A stretch of 64,000 nucleotides of DNA, taken from Senegalimassilia faecalis. Lineage in GTDB: Bacteria > Actinomycetota > Coriobacteriia > Coriobacteriales > Eggerthellaceae. Made by a program: the position numbers and the translations under genes. Below are positions 38,078 to 46,317 of this stretch, piece by piece. Within the stretch, counting starts at the first letter, position 1. The number at the start of each line of letters is the position of its first letter. Under the pieces are notes generated by a model. The model saw nothing but the letters and a program-made list of their open reading frames with translations, was not told the origin of the DNA and made no database searches. The stretch is from positions 620,001 through 684,000 of the forward strand of contig NZ_SDPW01000001.1 of NCBI RefSeq assembly GCF_004135645.1, given 5' to 3'.

Positions 38078-38107
38078 AAAAAAGAGCCGCCAGAAAACTG
38101 ACGGCTC
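38078..38107 (-). terminator. intrinsic terminator of tRNA-Ala
   Basis: GAGCCGCCAG (38084-38093) pairs with CTGACGGCTC (38098-38107) around AAAA (one G-T mismatch pair), followed on the minus strand by six T. Confidence 0.85.
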
Positions 38108-38118
38108 CGAAGTTTCCA

Positions 38119-38194
38119 TGGTGGAGATGATGGGATTCGAACCCACGACCCCCACGTTGCGAACGTGATGCTCTCCCAGCTGAGCTACATCCCC
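38119..38194 (-). tRNA. tRNA-Ala (anticodon CGC)
   Basis: The cloverleaf is complete: acceptor GGGGATG with CATCTCC, D-arm GCTCAGCTGGGAGAGC, anticodon loop TTCGCAA, T-arm GTGGGTTCGAATCCCAT, discriminator A. The acceptor contains the G3:U70 pair that defines alanine tRNAs. CCA is encoded (38119-38121). Confidence 0.97.
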
Positions 38195-38310
38195 ATGGGT
38201 ATTGCGCTTTGCGCGAGAAAGCATTTTCCTCGTTCGCCCTTGCTTTGTCAAACAGTTCTTGCGCAGCATTCGCAAAATGTCCATGTTTCATGCCACAGCG
38301 CGCCCATACG

Positions 38311-38339
38311 CAAAACAGGGGCCGCACCGGCCCCCGTTT
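38311..38339 (-). terminator. intrinsic terminator of veg
   Basis: AAACAGGGGCC (38313-38323) with GGCCCCCGTTT (38329-38339), followed on the minus strand by TTTTG. Confidence 0.75.
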
Positions 38340-38358
38340 CTTGCAATTTCGAAAGCGC

Positions 38359-38691
38359 CTAGGAAAGCACCTTTTCCTCAAGCATGGACATGTCCACGCC
38401 CGGCTCATCCCCCTCGGGGATGAACGGCTCGAACAGCGGCTCACCGTTCTGCGACAGCTCCACCATACCCGTCAAAACGTCGACGTACTGGTAGGACTGA
38501 CGCGCCGTGCGGCCGCGCTTGCGGTCGACTTCCATGATGAACAGCTGCGGATGCACCTGCATCAAAATGCCTTCGCTTTCGACGATCTTGGAACGACCCA
38601 TGTTCGCGCGAACCTTCAGGCGTTGACCGACGAAGTCATGTAACGTATCATGAATGGAGTCGACGATTTTTGCTTGCTTCGCTAAATCCAT
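38359..38691 (-). CDS. veg: Veg family protein
   Basis: A 110-residue homologue of Bacillus subtilis Veg (DUF1021): an N-terminal helix, then the SH3-like core with GQRLKVRANMGRSKIVESEGIL, a block ending LFIMEVDRKRG, and QSYQYVDVLTG. Veg is highly transcribed and linked to biofilm and spore outgrowth in Bacillus; its biochemical role is unsettled. The C-terminal ~25 acidic residues go beyond the core. The ATG at 38691 lacks a strong SD (AGAGC). It follows rsmA, a conserved neighbourhood in Gram-positives, but has its own promoter. Confidence 0.88.
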   Translation of the reverse strand: MDLAKQAKIVDSIHDTLHDFVGQRLKVRANMGRSKIVESEGILMQVHPQLFIMEVDRKRGRTARQSYQYVDVLTGMVELSQNGEPLFEPFIPEGDEPGVDMSMLEEKVLS

Positions 38692-38731
38692 AGTAGCTCT
38701 TTCCCGCATAACACACAGATAACAGTTCACA

Positions 38732-38740
38732 ATTATATCA
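38732..38740 (-). promoter_or_regulatory. extended -10 promoter of veg
   Basis: TGATATAAT on the minus strand, an ideal extended -10, about 40 bp before the veg ATG. There is no good -35 at 17 bp. B. subtilis veg is known for a very strong promoter. Confidence 0.65.
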
Positions 38741-38795
38741 TGCGGGTCAATGCAAGCTTACTTCTCCATCTTTTGCACCCATTTTTATAGCAGTT

Positions 38796-38833
38796 ATCAC
38801 AGAACGGCCACATCCGCTGGGCCGTTCTGTGAT
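38796..38833. repeat. 14-bp perfect hairpin between rsmA and veg
   Basis: ATCACAGAACGGCC (38796-38809) with its exact complement at 38820-38833. No T-run follows on the minus strand, so it is either an unusual rsmA terminator or a stability element. Confidence 0.55.
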
Positions 38834-38874
38834 ATTTGGCCGACAAGCGCCGGCCTTATCGGTGCATGAAAACG

Positions 38875-39822
38875 TTATTGGCCAAGCTGTGCCTGCACCG
38901 CAAGCAACTCCTGCCCCAGCTGCACGAACTCCGCAAGCGACAGCGTTTCGCCGCGCCGTTTCGGGTCGATTGACGCGCGCTCGAACAGCTCCGGCAAATG
39001 CTGCGCCACCGCCCCACCTTGCGCGCCGCGGCCGGCAAAGTACGTTTTGCAAGAATTCGAAAGCGTTTTGCGGCGGCTGGCGAATGCCGCATCGGCCATA
39101 GTGCATGCCGCGCGCACCACATTTGCATCAAGCGGCGCTCCGGAAGCATCCGTCACGGGACGGCGATTCAGGCGGATAACGGCGCTGTCCACGCGCGGCG
39201 GCGGAAAGAAGTTGTTCGGACTGACGGGAAAACGGCCAGCGGGCTGCGCGTACAGGCGCAGCTTCACCGTGTACGCCCCGTAGTTCTTCGTGCCGGGCTC
39301 GGCCGCCATGCGGTCCGCCACCTCTTTTTGCACCATCACCGTTGCAGATTGAAGCGAATCAATGCGCTGGAAGTAGTCGAGCACCACTGTGGCTGCCACG
39401 GCATACGGCAGGTTCGCCACAAGCTTCGTTGGCATAGCCTGCGCATTCAGGTCGGAAAGCTGCAGGTCAAGCGCGTCTTTCTGGATAAGCGTGAACTTGT
39501 CCCACCACGGCGCCAGCGTTTCTTCGAGCACGGCCGGCAAATCGGCATCGCGCTCAATGGACGTGACATGCGCGGCGCCTTTCAGCAGCGCCATGGTAAG
39601 CGTGCCGATGCCCGGACCGATTTCCAACACGCGATCGGCGCCGTCAAGCTCGGCAAGCGCGACGATTTTCTGCACAATGGTATCGTTGACCAGGAAGTTT
39701 TGCCCCAGCGAATACTTTGCCGTCAGGCCGTGGTCGGCCAGCACCTCGCGCGTGGCGGCAAGACTCGCAAGTGTCGACAGGCTACCCACGGCGCTTCCCC
39801 TGCTTTCCGCCGCGGTTAGCAT
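38875..39822 (-). CDS. rsmA: 16S rRNA (adenine1518-N6/adenine1519-N6)-dimethyltransferase
   Basis: Dimethylates two adjacent adenosines near the 3' end of 16S rRNA (KsgA). A Rossmann methyltransferase: SLGQNFLVN (38-46), the SAM loop EIGPGIGT (67-74) and catalytic NLPYAVA. Length 315 is slightly long. The ATG at 39822 follows AAAGGCGG and overlaps the end of the upstream flavin-reductase gene by 41 bp, which implies translational coupling. Confidence 0.94.
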   Translation of the reverse strand: MLTAAESRGSAVGSLSTLASLAATREVLADHGLTAKYSLGQNFLVNDTIVQKIVALAELDGADRVLEIGPGIGTLTMALLKGAAHVTSIERDADLPAVLEETLAPWWDKFTLIQKDALDLQLSDLNAQAMPTKLVANLPYAVAATVVLDYFQRIDSLQSATVMVQKEVADRMAAEPGTKNYGAYTVKLRLYAQPAGRFPVSPNNFFPPPRVDSAVIRLNRRPVTDASGAPLDANVVRAACTMADAAFASRRKTLSNSCKTYFAGRGAQGGAVAQHLPELFERASIDPKRRGETLSLAEFVQLGQELLAVQAQLGQ

Positions 39823-40927
39823 TGCCGCCTTTCGCGCCGCCAGCCTTGCCGCCGCCTTTGCCCTTTTGCGCGTGCGGGTTGTCGTGTTTGGCCTGCTGCA
39901 CGCCGTTTGTGCCGCGCTTAGCGTTCGCGTGCTTCTTTTGCGCGGAGCGCTTGCGCCCGTGCTGAGCCGCATCAACGCGACGGCCTTCTTCGTCAAGCTT
40001 GATGACCTGGCGCTCGGAACCGTTTTCGCCCAGGTCAAGGCGCGCACGTTGCTGTCTGCGCGCAGCCTGGGAAGCAAGTTGGGCAGCGAAGTCGTTCTCC
40101 GCGAACGCTTCAGGCGCGCTTTCGGCGGGCGCAGCCGGCTGCTCGGCCGGCGCTTCCACAGGCTCGACCGCCGCCGCAGATGCGCCGCCGGCGAACGCGC
40201 GCACAACAGGGCCGCTGATGGGATATTCGTCCGCTTCGGCTACGATTTCGCCCGACTCGTCGATCTTGCCTACCCAGTCAAGCACGCGCTCCAGACGGAA
40301 GCCCGCCACAGCAGCTGCCGAGCGAACCGTGCCCACTAGCGGGTCGAAGCCGTGCGGATCGCCGCCCTCGCCCACCACGTGCAGCGTGCAGGGGCGCCGC
40401 CGCGCGCGCTGGCGCGTCCAGAAATACGGCTGGAACCGGTCGAGCACAGCCTTGAGCTGCGACGACGGGCCCGCAAAGTACACGGGCGCCACCACAATAA
40501 GCTCGTCGGCGTCCTCAAGCAGCGGATAGATGTCGTCCATGTCGTCGCGGATAACGCACCGACGATTGGCGTCGTTGGGGTCCCCATCACTCAGGGAATT
40601 GGGAGAGTCAGTGAGGGCGCCTGTGGCAGTGCAGCCCGTGGGGAAGACGGAGGCGCCGCGTACTTCGGTACGCAAGTCTCCGGCTTCGCCGCGGGATGCG
40701 CTGCCACAGGTGGCCGCAACGTCGGCATCTCCGCCGTTCGGCAGAACAGCGGAACCACGTTTGCACCAATCGCAAGCATTGCACCCGGCCACTTCCAGCG
40801 TGGACACCGGCGCCAGGAACACCTCGTCTTCCGGGCATTCTTCGATGCAGCTTTCGAACAGCAGGTCCGCCAGCGCGCCGCTGCGGCCCTCGACGCGAGG
40901 CGACCCGACAATAATCAGGCGTTTCAT
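39782..40927 (-). CDS. flavodoxin-fold NAD(P)H:FMN reductase-like protein with an in-frame repeat insertion and basic tail
   Basis: A 381-residue protein. The N-terminus (MKRLIIVGSPRVEGRSGAL) is the FMN loop of the NADPH-dependent FMN reductase/iron-sulfur flavoprotein group, with GCNACDWC typical of that group and VVAPVYFAGPSSQLKAVLDR after it. Between CDWCK and CVIRDD, where relatives have a few residues, about 60 residues are inserted; much of this is the palindromic element at 40591-40725. The C-terminal third is low complexity: Ala/Glu-rich, then a strongly basic Lys/Arg/Gly/Asn tail like an RNA-binding extension. The ATG at 40927 follows AAAGGAA and overlaps the tatD stop by 4 bp. It sits where rnmV is often found. 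Confidence 0.82.
   Translation of the reverse strand: MKRLIIVGSPRVEGRSGALADLLFESCIEECPEDEVFLAPVSTLEVAGCNACDWCKRGSAVLPNGGDADVAATCGSASRGEAGDLRTEVRGASVFPTGCTATGALTDSPNSLSDGDPNDANRRCVIRDDMDDIYPLLEDADELIVVAPVYFAGPSSQLKAVLDRFQPYFWTRQRARRRPCTLHVVGEGGDPHGFDPLVGTVRSAAAVAGFRLERVLDWVGKIDESGEIVAEADEYPISGPVVRAFAGGASAAAVEPVEAPAEQPAAPAESAPEAFAENDFAAQLASQAARRQQRARLDLGENGSERQVIKLDEEGRRVDAAQHGRKRSAQKKHANAKRGTNGVQQAKHDNPHAQKGKGGGKAGGAKGGNANRGGKQGKRRG
40591..40725. repeat. dispersed palindromic element, copy inside a coding sequence
   Basis: About 135 bp matching 10667-10803. CCTGTGGCAG (40620-40629) and CTGCCACAGG (40701-40710) are inverted around the central GCGTACTTCGGTACGC. The insertion keeps the reading frame of the host gene and adds about 45 codons without a stop. 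Confidence 0.7.
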
Positions 40928-42000
40928 TCGCAATTCCTTTCGTTTACGGCAGCGGGCGCATGGGCTTGCTGCCAAGCGGTGGGCGGACGGTCAAGCAACG
41001 CGCGAGCGTTTTCGCGCAGCTGCGCCAGCAATTCGGCCCGGGCGGCGGCGCTTTCACACCCTAGCACTTCAGCCATGCACGCAGCGGTGAACACCGTGTG
41101 CGCCGGCCCGCACGGCACGCCGCGCATAGGCTCAGGCGTCATGTACGGGGAATCGGTTTCGGTAAGCAGCAGGTTGCGCGGCGTGCGCGCCACCGCATCG
41201 CGCGTATCCTGGCAGCGCTTGAACGTGAGCGCGCCGCCCAGCGCAACGTAGCACCCCTGTTCAACCCAGGGTTCCAGCGTTCCCCAATCCAAATCGAAGC
41301 AGTGCAGCAGCGTGCCTGCCGCCGGGAAACCCTCTTCGTGCAACATGGCGAACGCCTCGTCGTGCGCCTCGCGCACATGCAACGCCACCGGCAAGCCCGT
41401 TTCATGCGCCAGGCGAATCTGACGGCGAAACGCCTGCCGCTGATCTTCGCGCGGCGACAGATCGTAATGGTAGTCCAGCCCGATCTCGCCCACGGCGCAC
41501 ACGCGCGGATCGGCCAAACGCGCAACAAGGCGCGCCTCCATGGCGTCGTCGTAGAACTTCGCGTTGTGCGGATGCACGCCGCACGCCAGGCGTAGCCGCG
41601 GCAGCGGACGCGCGGCGGCCCCCTCGGGCAGCACGAACGCCGCCGGCAGCGCGCCATCGGGCAGATGCGTTACCGCATCGCCACCAGCCGCCAGCACCTC
41701 GCGCGTGCATTCGACTACCTGCGGCAAACGCTCGGCCGCTTCGACATACCAGCCATCGAAGCGATCGAACACCTCAGGCGCATCTTCCTGCACGTCGATG
41801 ATGTCGCACACGAAGTCGACGCCCCACACCGCGCAGCGCGCGAACTCAAGCGCCGGATCGGCCAACAGATGCACGTGCGCGTGCGTATCGGCCACCGCGC
41901 CCTCAAGCCGCGGCGGCTCTACCAGGCGAAACTTGCCGTGCTTGCGCTTCTGGCGAAACAGCGCGTCGAGAAATACGGGTTGTTCTTGCTCTTCGGTCAT
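40924..42000 (-). CDS. tatD: TatD-family metal-dependent hydrolase (DNase)
   Basis: A 358-residue TIM-barrel hydrolase. The first metal motif is THAHVH (39-44, with H40 and H42), then GVHPHNA, AVGEIGLDYHYD with the bridging Glu, LHVREAHDEA, LHCFD, and LTETDSPYM near the end. Related enzymes are 3'-5' exonucleases or deoxyribonucleases. It is longer than typical TatD (~260) through an N-terminal extension of about 35 residues and insertions. It is the first gene of a set with the flavin reductase-like gene, rsmA and veg. Confidence 0.9.
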   Translation of the reverse strand: MTEEQEQPVFLDALFRQKRKHGKFRLVEPPRLEGAVADTHAHVHLLADPALEFARCAVWGVDFVCDIIDVQEDAPEVFDRFDGWYVEAAERLPQVVECTREVLAAGGDAVTHLPDGALPAAFVLPEGAAARPLPRLRLACGVHPHNAKFYDDAMEARLVARLADPRVCAVGEIGLDYHYDLSPREDQRQAFRRQIRLAHETGLPVALHVREAHDEAFAMLHEEGFPAAGTLLHCFDLDWGTLEPWVEQGCYVALGGALTFKRCQDTRDAVARTPRNLLLTETDSPYMTPEPMRGVPCGPAHTVFTAACMAEVLGCESAAARAELLAQLRENARALLDRPPTAWQQAHAPAAVNERNCE

Positions 42001-42020
42001 TCACATTCCCTTGGTAAAAC

Positions 42021-42055
42021 GAACCTGACAAGGCACCTGTCCCCTTGTCAGGTTC
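42021..42055. repeat. GACAAGG hairpin, variant of the GGGACAAAGGGAC family
   Basis: A 13-bp perfect stem (42021-42033 with 42043-42055). The CTGTCC of the loop and the ACAAGG/CCTTGT core match the neighbouring hairpin, while GGG/CCC is changed to CTG/CAG on both arms. Confidence 0.65.
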
Positions 42056-42061
42056 AAGCTC

Positions 42062-42096
42062 AAATGGGACAAAGGGACTGTCCCCTTGTCCCATTT
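42062..42096. repeat. GGGACAAAGGGAC palindrome, copy B
   Basis: AAATGGGACAA pairs with TTGTCCCATTT, plus a GGG/CCC inner stem with a one-base bulge and the ACTGT loop. The same sequence occurs at 10630-10659 and 54005-54037. Confidence 0.75.
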
Positions 42097-42131
42097 TGCC
42101 GAGACGGCGCGGACAAACCGCGTCTCGTTCC

Positions 42132-42170
42132 AAAAAAGCGGGGCAAAAGGAAGTTCCCTTTGCCCCGCTT
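42132..42170 (-). terminator. intrinsic terminator of metG
   Basis: AAGCGGGGCAAA (42136-42147) with TTTGCCCCGCTT (42159-42170), followed on the minus strand by six T. Its core resembles the two repeat hairpins next to it, so it may be a member adapted as a terminator. Confidence 0.8.
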
Positions 42171-42181
42171 CGTACGTCCAG

Positions 42182-43771
42182 TTATTCGGCGTTGACGTCG
42201 ATCTCGTCCATGTTCAGGCGCGGGAACAGCGGGTCGCCGACGGTGACGGCGTTGCCGGCGGGCAGCTGGCCCCACTTCGTGGCGGCCTCGATGTCCACTA
42301 CGTCGGTAACCTTGCCCAGGCTGAGGCGATCGAACACCTCGTTGGACGTGTTCGGCATGAACGGAGCCATGTACAGCGCGATGATGCGGATGGCCTCAAG
42401 CGCGTTGTAGATGACAGCGGCCAGGTCGCCGGCCGTTTCCTCGCTTTTCGCCAGATTCCACGGCGCGCTTTCCTCGACGTACAGGTTCACGCGGCCGGCC
42501 AGCTCCTGCACCGCCGCGGCGGCACCGGTGAAGTCGACCTCGGACAGGCAGGCGTCGTACTTCGCGTACAGCTGCTCGACGATGGGCAGCATGGGGTTCG
42601 CCACGCGCTCGGCAGCGTCGACCGGCACGGCGGGAACCTTGCCGTCGAAGTACTTCTTCGTCATGTTGAACACGCGGCTGCACAGGTTGCCCCAGGTGTT
42701 GGCCAAATCGGCGTTGTAGACCTGCACCATGCGCTCCATGGAGATGTTGCCGTCATGGCCGAACTGCACGTCGGACATAAAGTAGTAGCGATACGCGTCC
42801 ACGCCGAAGATCTTCACCAGGTCGGCGGGCTTCATGCCGTTGCCCTTCGACTTCGACATCTTCTCGCCCTTCGTAAGCAAGAAGCCGTGGCCGAACACCG
42901 TGTGCGTGATGGGCAGGCCGGCGGCCATGAGCATGGCCGGCCAGATGACGCAGTGGAAGCGCGTGATGTCCTTGCCCACGAAGTGGTACTGCATGGGCCA
43001 ACGCTGCTCGAACTCGCCGGCGCGCTGCTCGTCGCCGTAGCCGATACCCGTGAGGTAGGCCAAAAGCGCGTCGGCCCACACGTAGGCCACGTGGCCCTCG
43101 TCAAACGGCAGCGGCACGCCCCAGTCGAACGTGGAACGGCTGATGGACAGGTCCTTCAGACCGCTTTTCACAAACGTGACCACCTCGTTTTTACGCGTTT
43201 CGGGGCGGATGAAGTCGGGGTGCTCCTCGTAGAACTTCAGCAGCGGCTCCTGGAACTCGGACAGCTTGAAGAACCAGTTCTCCTCGCCGCCGGCCTTCTG
43301 CACCGGGCGATGGCAGTCGGGGCAGACCAGCTCGCCGTCCTCGTTTTTCTCCAGGTCGGACTCGGCGTAGTACGTTTCCTCGTGCACGCAGTACCAGCCC
43401 TCGTAGCTGCCCTTGTAGCACCAACCCTTGTCGTAAAGGTCCTGCCAGAACTTCTGCACGGTGCGCGCGTGGCGCGGCTGGGTGGTACGCACGAAATCGG
43501 TGTAGGTGATGTCGAGCAGATCCCACACGTTGCGGAACGCCGGCTCCATGGAATCGCACCAAGCCTGCGGGGTCATGCCCTTCGATGCGGCGGTATCGGC
43601 CACTTTCTGGCCATGCTCGTCCATGCCCGTGACGAACGCCACGTCGTAGCCGTTCATGCGCTGGTAGAGCGCGACGGTATCGGCGGCGACGGTGGTGTAG
43701 GCCGTGCCCAGATGCGGCTCGGCGTTCACGTAATAAATAGGCGTGGTGAACGAGTAAGTTCCCTTTGACAT
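42182..43771 (-). CDS. metG: methionine--tRNA ligase
   Basis: Charges tRNA-Met. A class I synthetase with HLGTAY (20-25, HIGH-type) and KMSKSKGN (304-311). The zinc-knuckle region contains CVHEETYY and CPDCHRP. The length of 529 shows the shorter form, without the C-terminal tRNA-binding domain of MetG1. The ATG at 43771 follows AAAGGAAG. Monocistronic, with its terminator at 42132. Confidence 0.96.
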   Translation of the reverse strand: MSKGTYSFTTPIYYVNAEPHLGTAYTTVAADTVALYQRMNGYDVAFVTGMDEHGQKVADTAASKGMTPQAWCDSMEPAFRNVWDLLDITYTDFVRTTQPRHARTVQKFWQDLYDKGWCYKGSYEGWYCVHEETYYAESDLEKNEDGELVCPDCHRPVQKAGGEENWFFKLSEFQEPLLKFYEEHPDFIRPETRKNEVVTFVKSGLKDLSISRSTFDWGVPLPFDEGHVAYVWADALLAYLTGIGYGDEQRAGEFEQRWPMQYHFVGKDITRFHCVIWPAMLMAAGLPITHTVFGHGFLLTKGEKMSKSKGNGMKPADLVKIFGVDAYRYYFMSDVQFGHDGNISMERMVQVYNADLANTWGNLCSRVFNMTKKYFDGKVPAVPVDAAERVANPMLPIVEQLYAKYDACLSEVDFTGAAAAVQELAGRVNLYVEESAPWNLAKSEETAGDLAAVIYNALEAIRIIALYMAPFMPNTSNEVFDRLSLGKVTDVVDIEAATKWGQLPAGNAVTVGDPLFPRLNMDEIDVNAE

Positions 43772-44203
43772 GGTGCTTCCTTTTGCTCGCGGCCGCAGTC
43801 GGGCGAATGATGCCCCGCCAACCTGGGTTTTCGCAGTGCCCCTGATTGTACCACGCGAAAACGCCGGGCCGCGCGGAGGCAGCGGCGGGCACACGGGGGC
43901 AACACGGGGAAACCGGGCCGCAAGGCAAGTGCGAAAAGCGCTCCCGCCAAGCACCCGCTGCCCAACGGACCATCGGGCGACCGAAGGACTAGCGCACAAG
44001 AGCATGTAGCGCCGCTTTTCCCAAAAGTCCTACGGCAGCGATGAACAACCGCCGCGGCTAGTCAAGCAGAAGAATGTAAGTCGGTCGAAGCCGAGCCCCC
44101 GCGCAGGCACATTCGGACACTTGTGCGGGTTTAATGGCACGCATCTTTTGCACACAACCTGCCGGTATAATGACGGAGATTGTTATAAACCAAAGGATGG
44201 CGG
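43772..44203. other. divergent intergenic region metG / secreted protein
   Basis: 432 bp. On the plus strand TATAAT at 44166-44171 is a strong -10 for the secreted protein gene, with only a weak TCTTTT-like -35. On the minus strand TACAAT (43845-43850) may be the metG -10. No T-box or other riboswitch is recognisable and no gene is seen. Confidence 0.5.
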
Positions 44204-45376
44204 ATGTTTTCTAACAAACCACAAACGAACCCGAGCAACCGCCCTCGCCTTTGCACGCCCCTTGCCCTTGCCTTAAGCGCAACGCTGGCATTCGGCGGCG
44301 TGCCGGCAGCGGGTCTTTCGGGGCAAGCTGCCTGGGCCGAGGATATCGACATCAACGTGCAGGCAAATGCCGCACAACAAGAGGTCGAGCGCACAGCGGC
44401 CGAATACGACCAGGCCATGGACCGCATCGACCAGCTGAACCAGCAAATTGCCGACAACGAGCATCGCATCTCCGAAATCGAGGAAACGCTTCCCGAGCAG
44501 CAGGAACGCAGTTCCGCCGCCGCCGTAAAGCTGTACAAGGCGCAAGCTTCCACTCCCGGCCTTTTGGAGATGGTGCTCAGCTCTGAAAACATCGTCGACT
44601 TCTTTACGTCGTTCGAATACGTGTCTCACATCTTCAGCAGCAACCAGTCCGAGATCGAGCGCCTTCAGGAGATGAAGGACGAGCTTGACCAGACGCGTCG
44701 CAGCCTGTCGCAAGCGAAGAAGGACGCCGACACCGAGGCCGCCAACGCCGAGCAAGCGCTTGCCGCCGCGCAGGAAGCACGTCAGGAAGCCCAACGCAAA
44801 GCGCAAGAGGAAGCCGCGCGTCAAGCTGAAGAGGCAGCAAAGGCTGCAGAAGCACAGGCAGCAGCCGAGCAGGCCGCGCAAACGGAAGAAGCAGGAAAAG
44901 CCGACGATGCCGCAACTGATTCCGCAAGCAATTCGCAAGAGTCCGCTGGCACCGGCGAAAGCTCCTCGGGCACCGTTGATGCGCCCAGCAACGATGGCGC
45001 CGACTGGACAAGCGACCGCGACGCATTCGTAGCGCAGTGGGCTGGCCGCATCAACGCCTACCTTGCCGGCTCGCCCATGGCGGGCACGGGCGAAACGTTC
45101 GCCGAGGCCGCCTGGGATTACGGCGTTGACCCGCGCTGGTCGCCCGCTATCTCGAACACGGAAAGCTCCAAGGGCCTGTACTGTTTCAACAGCTGCAACG
45201 CCTGGGGCTGGGGTTCGGCCAGCTGGGACAACTGGGATGACGCCATTCGCACCCACGTTGCCGGCCTTGCCCGTGGCTATGGCTACACCATTTCCGTAGA
45301 GGCCGCCAAGAAGTACTGCCCGCCGAATTGGGAGCACTGGTACAGCGCCACGCTGGCGCAGATGAACATGATTTAA
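44204..45376 (+). CDS. secreted coiled-coil protein with C-terminal lysozyme-like (glucosaminidase-type) domain
   Basis: A 390-residue exported protein. A signal peptide (residues 1-44, ending AAWAED) is followed by a long coiled coil (about 50-225: many Glu, Gln, Ala; EIEETLPEQQERSSAAAVKLYKA as in PcsB/CwlO-type hydrolases), a Ser/Asp/Gly-rich linker (225-270) and a C-terminal domain with DYGVDPRWSPAISNTESSKG and CFNSCNAWGWGSASW. That domain resembles lytic transglycosylase/glucosaminidase domains of Gram-positive cell-wall proteins, with a likely catalytic Glu in NTESSKG. It is probably a wall hydrolase. Ribosome site AAAGGATGG. Confidence 0.8.
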   Translation: MFSNKPQTNPSNRPRLCTPLALALSATLAFGGVPAAGLSGQAAWAEDIDINVQANAAQQEVERTAAEYDQAMDRIDQLNQQIADNEHRISEIEETLPEQQERSSAAAVKLYKAQASTPGLLEMVLSSENIVDFFTSFEYVSHIFSSNQSEIERLQEMKDELDQTRRSLSQAKKDADTEAANAEQALAAAQEARQEAQRKAQEEAARQAEEAAKAAEAQAAAEQAAQTEEAGKADDAATDSASNSQESAGTGESSSGTVDAPSNDGADWTSDRDAFVAQWAGRINAYLAGSPMAGTGETFAEAAWDYGVDPRWSPAISNTESSKGLYCFNSCNAWGWGSASWDNWDDAIRTHVAGLARGYGYTISVEAAKKYCPPNWEHWYSATLAQMNMI

Positions 45377-45381
45377 CGAAC

Positions 45382-45408
45382 AACCCGGCTTCGGCCGGGT
45401 TTTCTTTT
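45382..45408 (+). terminator. intrinsic terminator of the coiled-coil protein gene
   Basis: AACCCGGC with GCCGGGTT around TTCG, followed by TTCTTTT. Confidence 0.85.
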
Positions 45409-45572
45409 GCATGAAGCCCGCTGTTTTCCGGGGTTTGTTGCGCTTTTCCAAGAAAGTCGCAGAGCGGGCCCACCATCCCCTTGCCCCTCGTTTCTAAACT
45501 GCGGAAATGTCGCGGCGTGAACGACGAAAAGCCCGCGGGTACGTTATCTTGACGAAACCGGGGGGCTTTCCC

Positions 45573-46121
45573 TTACCGCAATTTGTCGCGGCGCTGTTTC
45601 CAGTCGGGCATGAAATGGTCCATGAGCTGGTGAAACCGGGGGCCGTGGCCGCGTTCAAGCAGATGGCATAGCTCGTGCACCACCACGTACTCCAGGCAAT
45701 CGGGAGGATAGAGAGCCAGGCGCACGTTGATGCAGATGCGGCCGGTGGACGGCTGGCAGCTGCCCCAGCGGCTTGTCATGTTGCGATACGCAAGCGAGCC
45801 GACCTTCACGCCCATGATGGGTTCCCATGCGGCAATGAGCGCGGGAACGCATGCTTGCACCACCGCGCGCCACCGCGCCACCTCGGCGGGCGACGCCTGC
45901 GAAGCGCGGGCCATGGGCGTTGCCGCCACGCGCGCCATCTGCGTTTCAATCCAGTCGCGCTTGCGGCGCACGAAGTCCACCACATCGGCCTTCGTCATCC
46001 ATGTGGGCGCGGAAACTTCCACGTGGTCGCCGTCGCGGGCAATACGCAGATTGAGGTTCTTCACGCGTTTGTGCTGCAGGTGGATTTCAATGTCGTCGAC
46101 GAAGAACACCTCGGGCGGCAC
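45573..46121 (-). CDS. YgjP-like zinc metallopeptidase
   Basis: A 182-residue protein of the YgjP/SprT-like M48-type family (DUF45). The zinc site is HELCH (149-153) with the distal RGHGPRFH providing the third ligand H164. TSRWGSC before it is a family hallmark. The function is uncertain; these proteins are often encoded near restriction or housekeeping genes. The only available start is GTG 46121, without a good ribosome binding site. The frame stays open for about 145 bp upstream but contains no other start codon. Confidence 0.82.
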   Translation of the reverse strand: MPPEVFFVDDIEIHLQHKRVKNLNLRIARDGDHVEVSAPTWMTKADVVDFVRRKRDWIETQMARVAATPMARASQASPAEVARWRAVVQACVPALIAAWEPIMGVKVGSLAYRNMTSRWGSCQPSTGRICINVRLALYPPDCLEYVVVHELCHLLERGHGPRFHQLMDHFMPDWKQRRDKLR

Positions 46122-46317
46122 CGACGAGCGCGAGGAACGTGGCTGGGAGCCCGCCGACCCGCTGCGCGAGGCGCCCGCACGCGAACCGGATGCGGCTTGC
46201 GCGCCAAGCGGGGCTTGCTGCCGCCCGCGCGCCCCGCTTCCCCGCCGCGCGTCAGCTCGCTTGGGTCAACGCGACGCGTGCGCACCAGCCCCGATGCGTT
46301 GCGATATGCCATGCCGC

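Noticed and set aside
42001-42180. CRISPR-like repeated units
   Set aside because: The three hairpins are palindromic, differ in spacing and sequence, and no cas genes are present; an extragenic palindrome family fits better.
43772-44160. T-box leader for metG
   Set aside because: No T-box sequence or specifier-terminator arrangement could be recognised on the minus strand.
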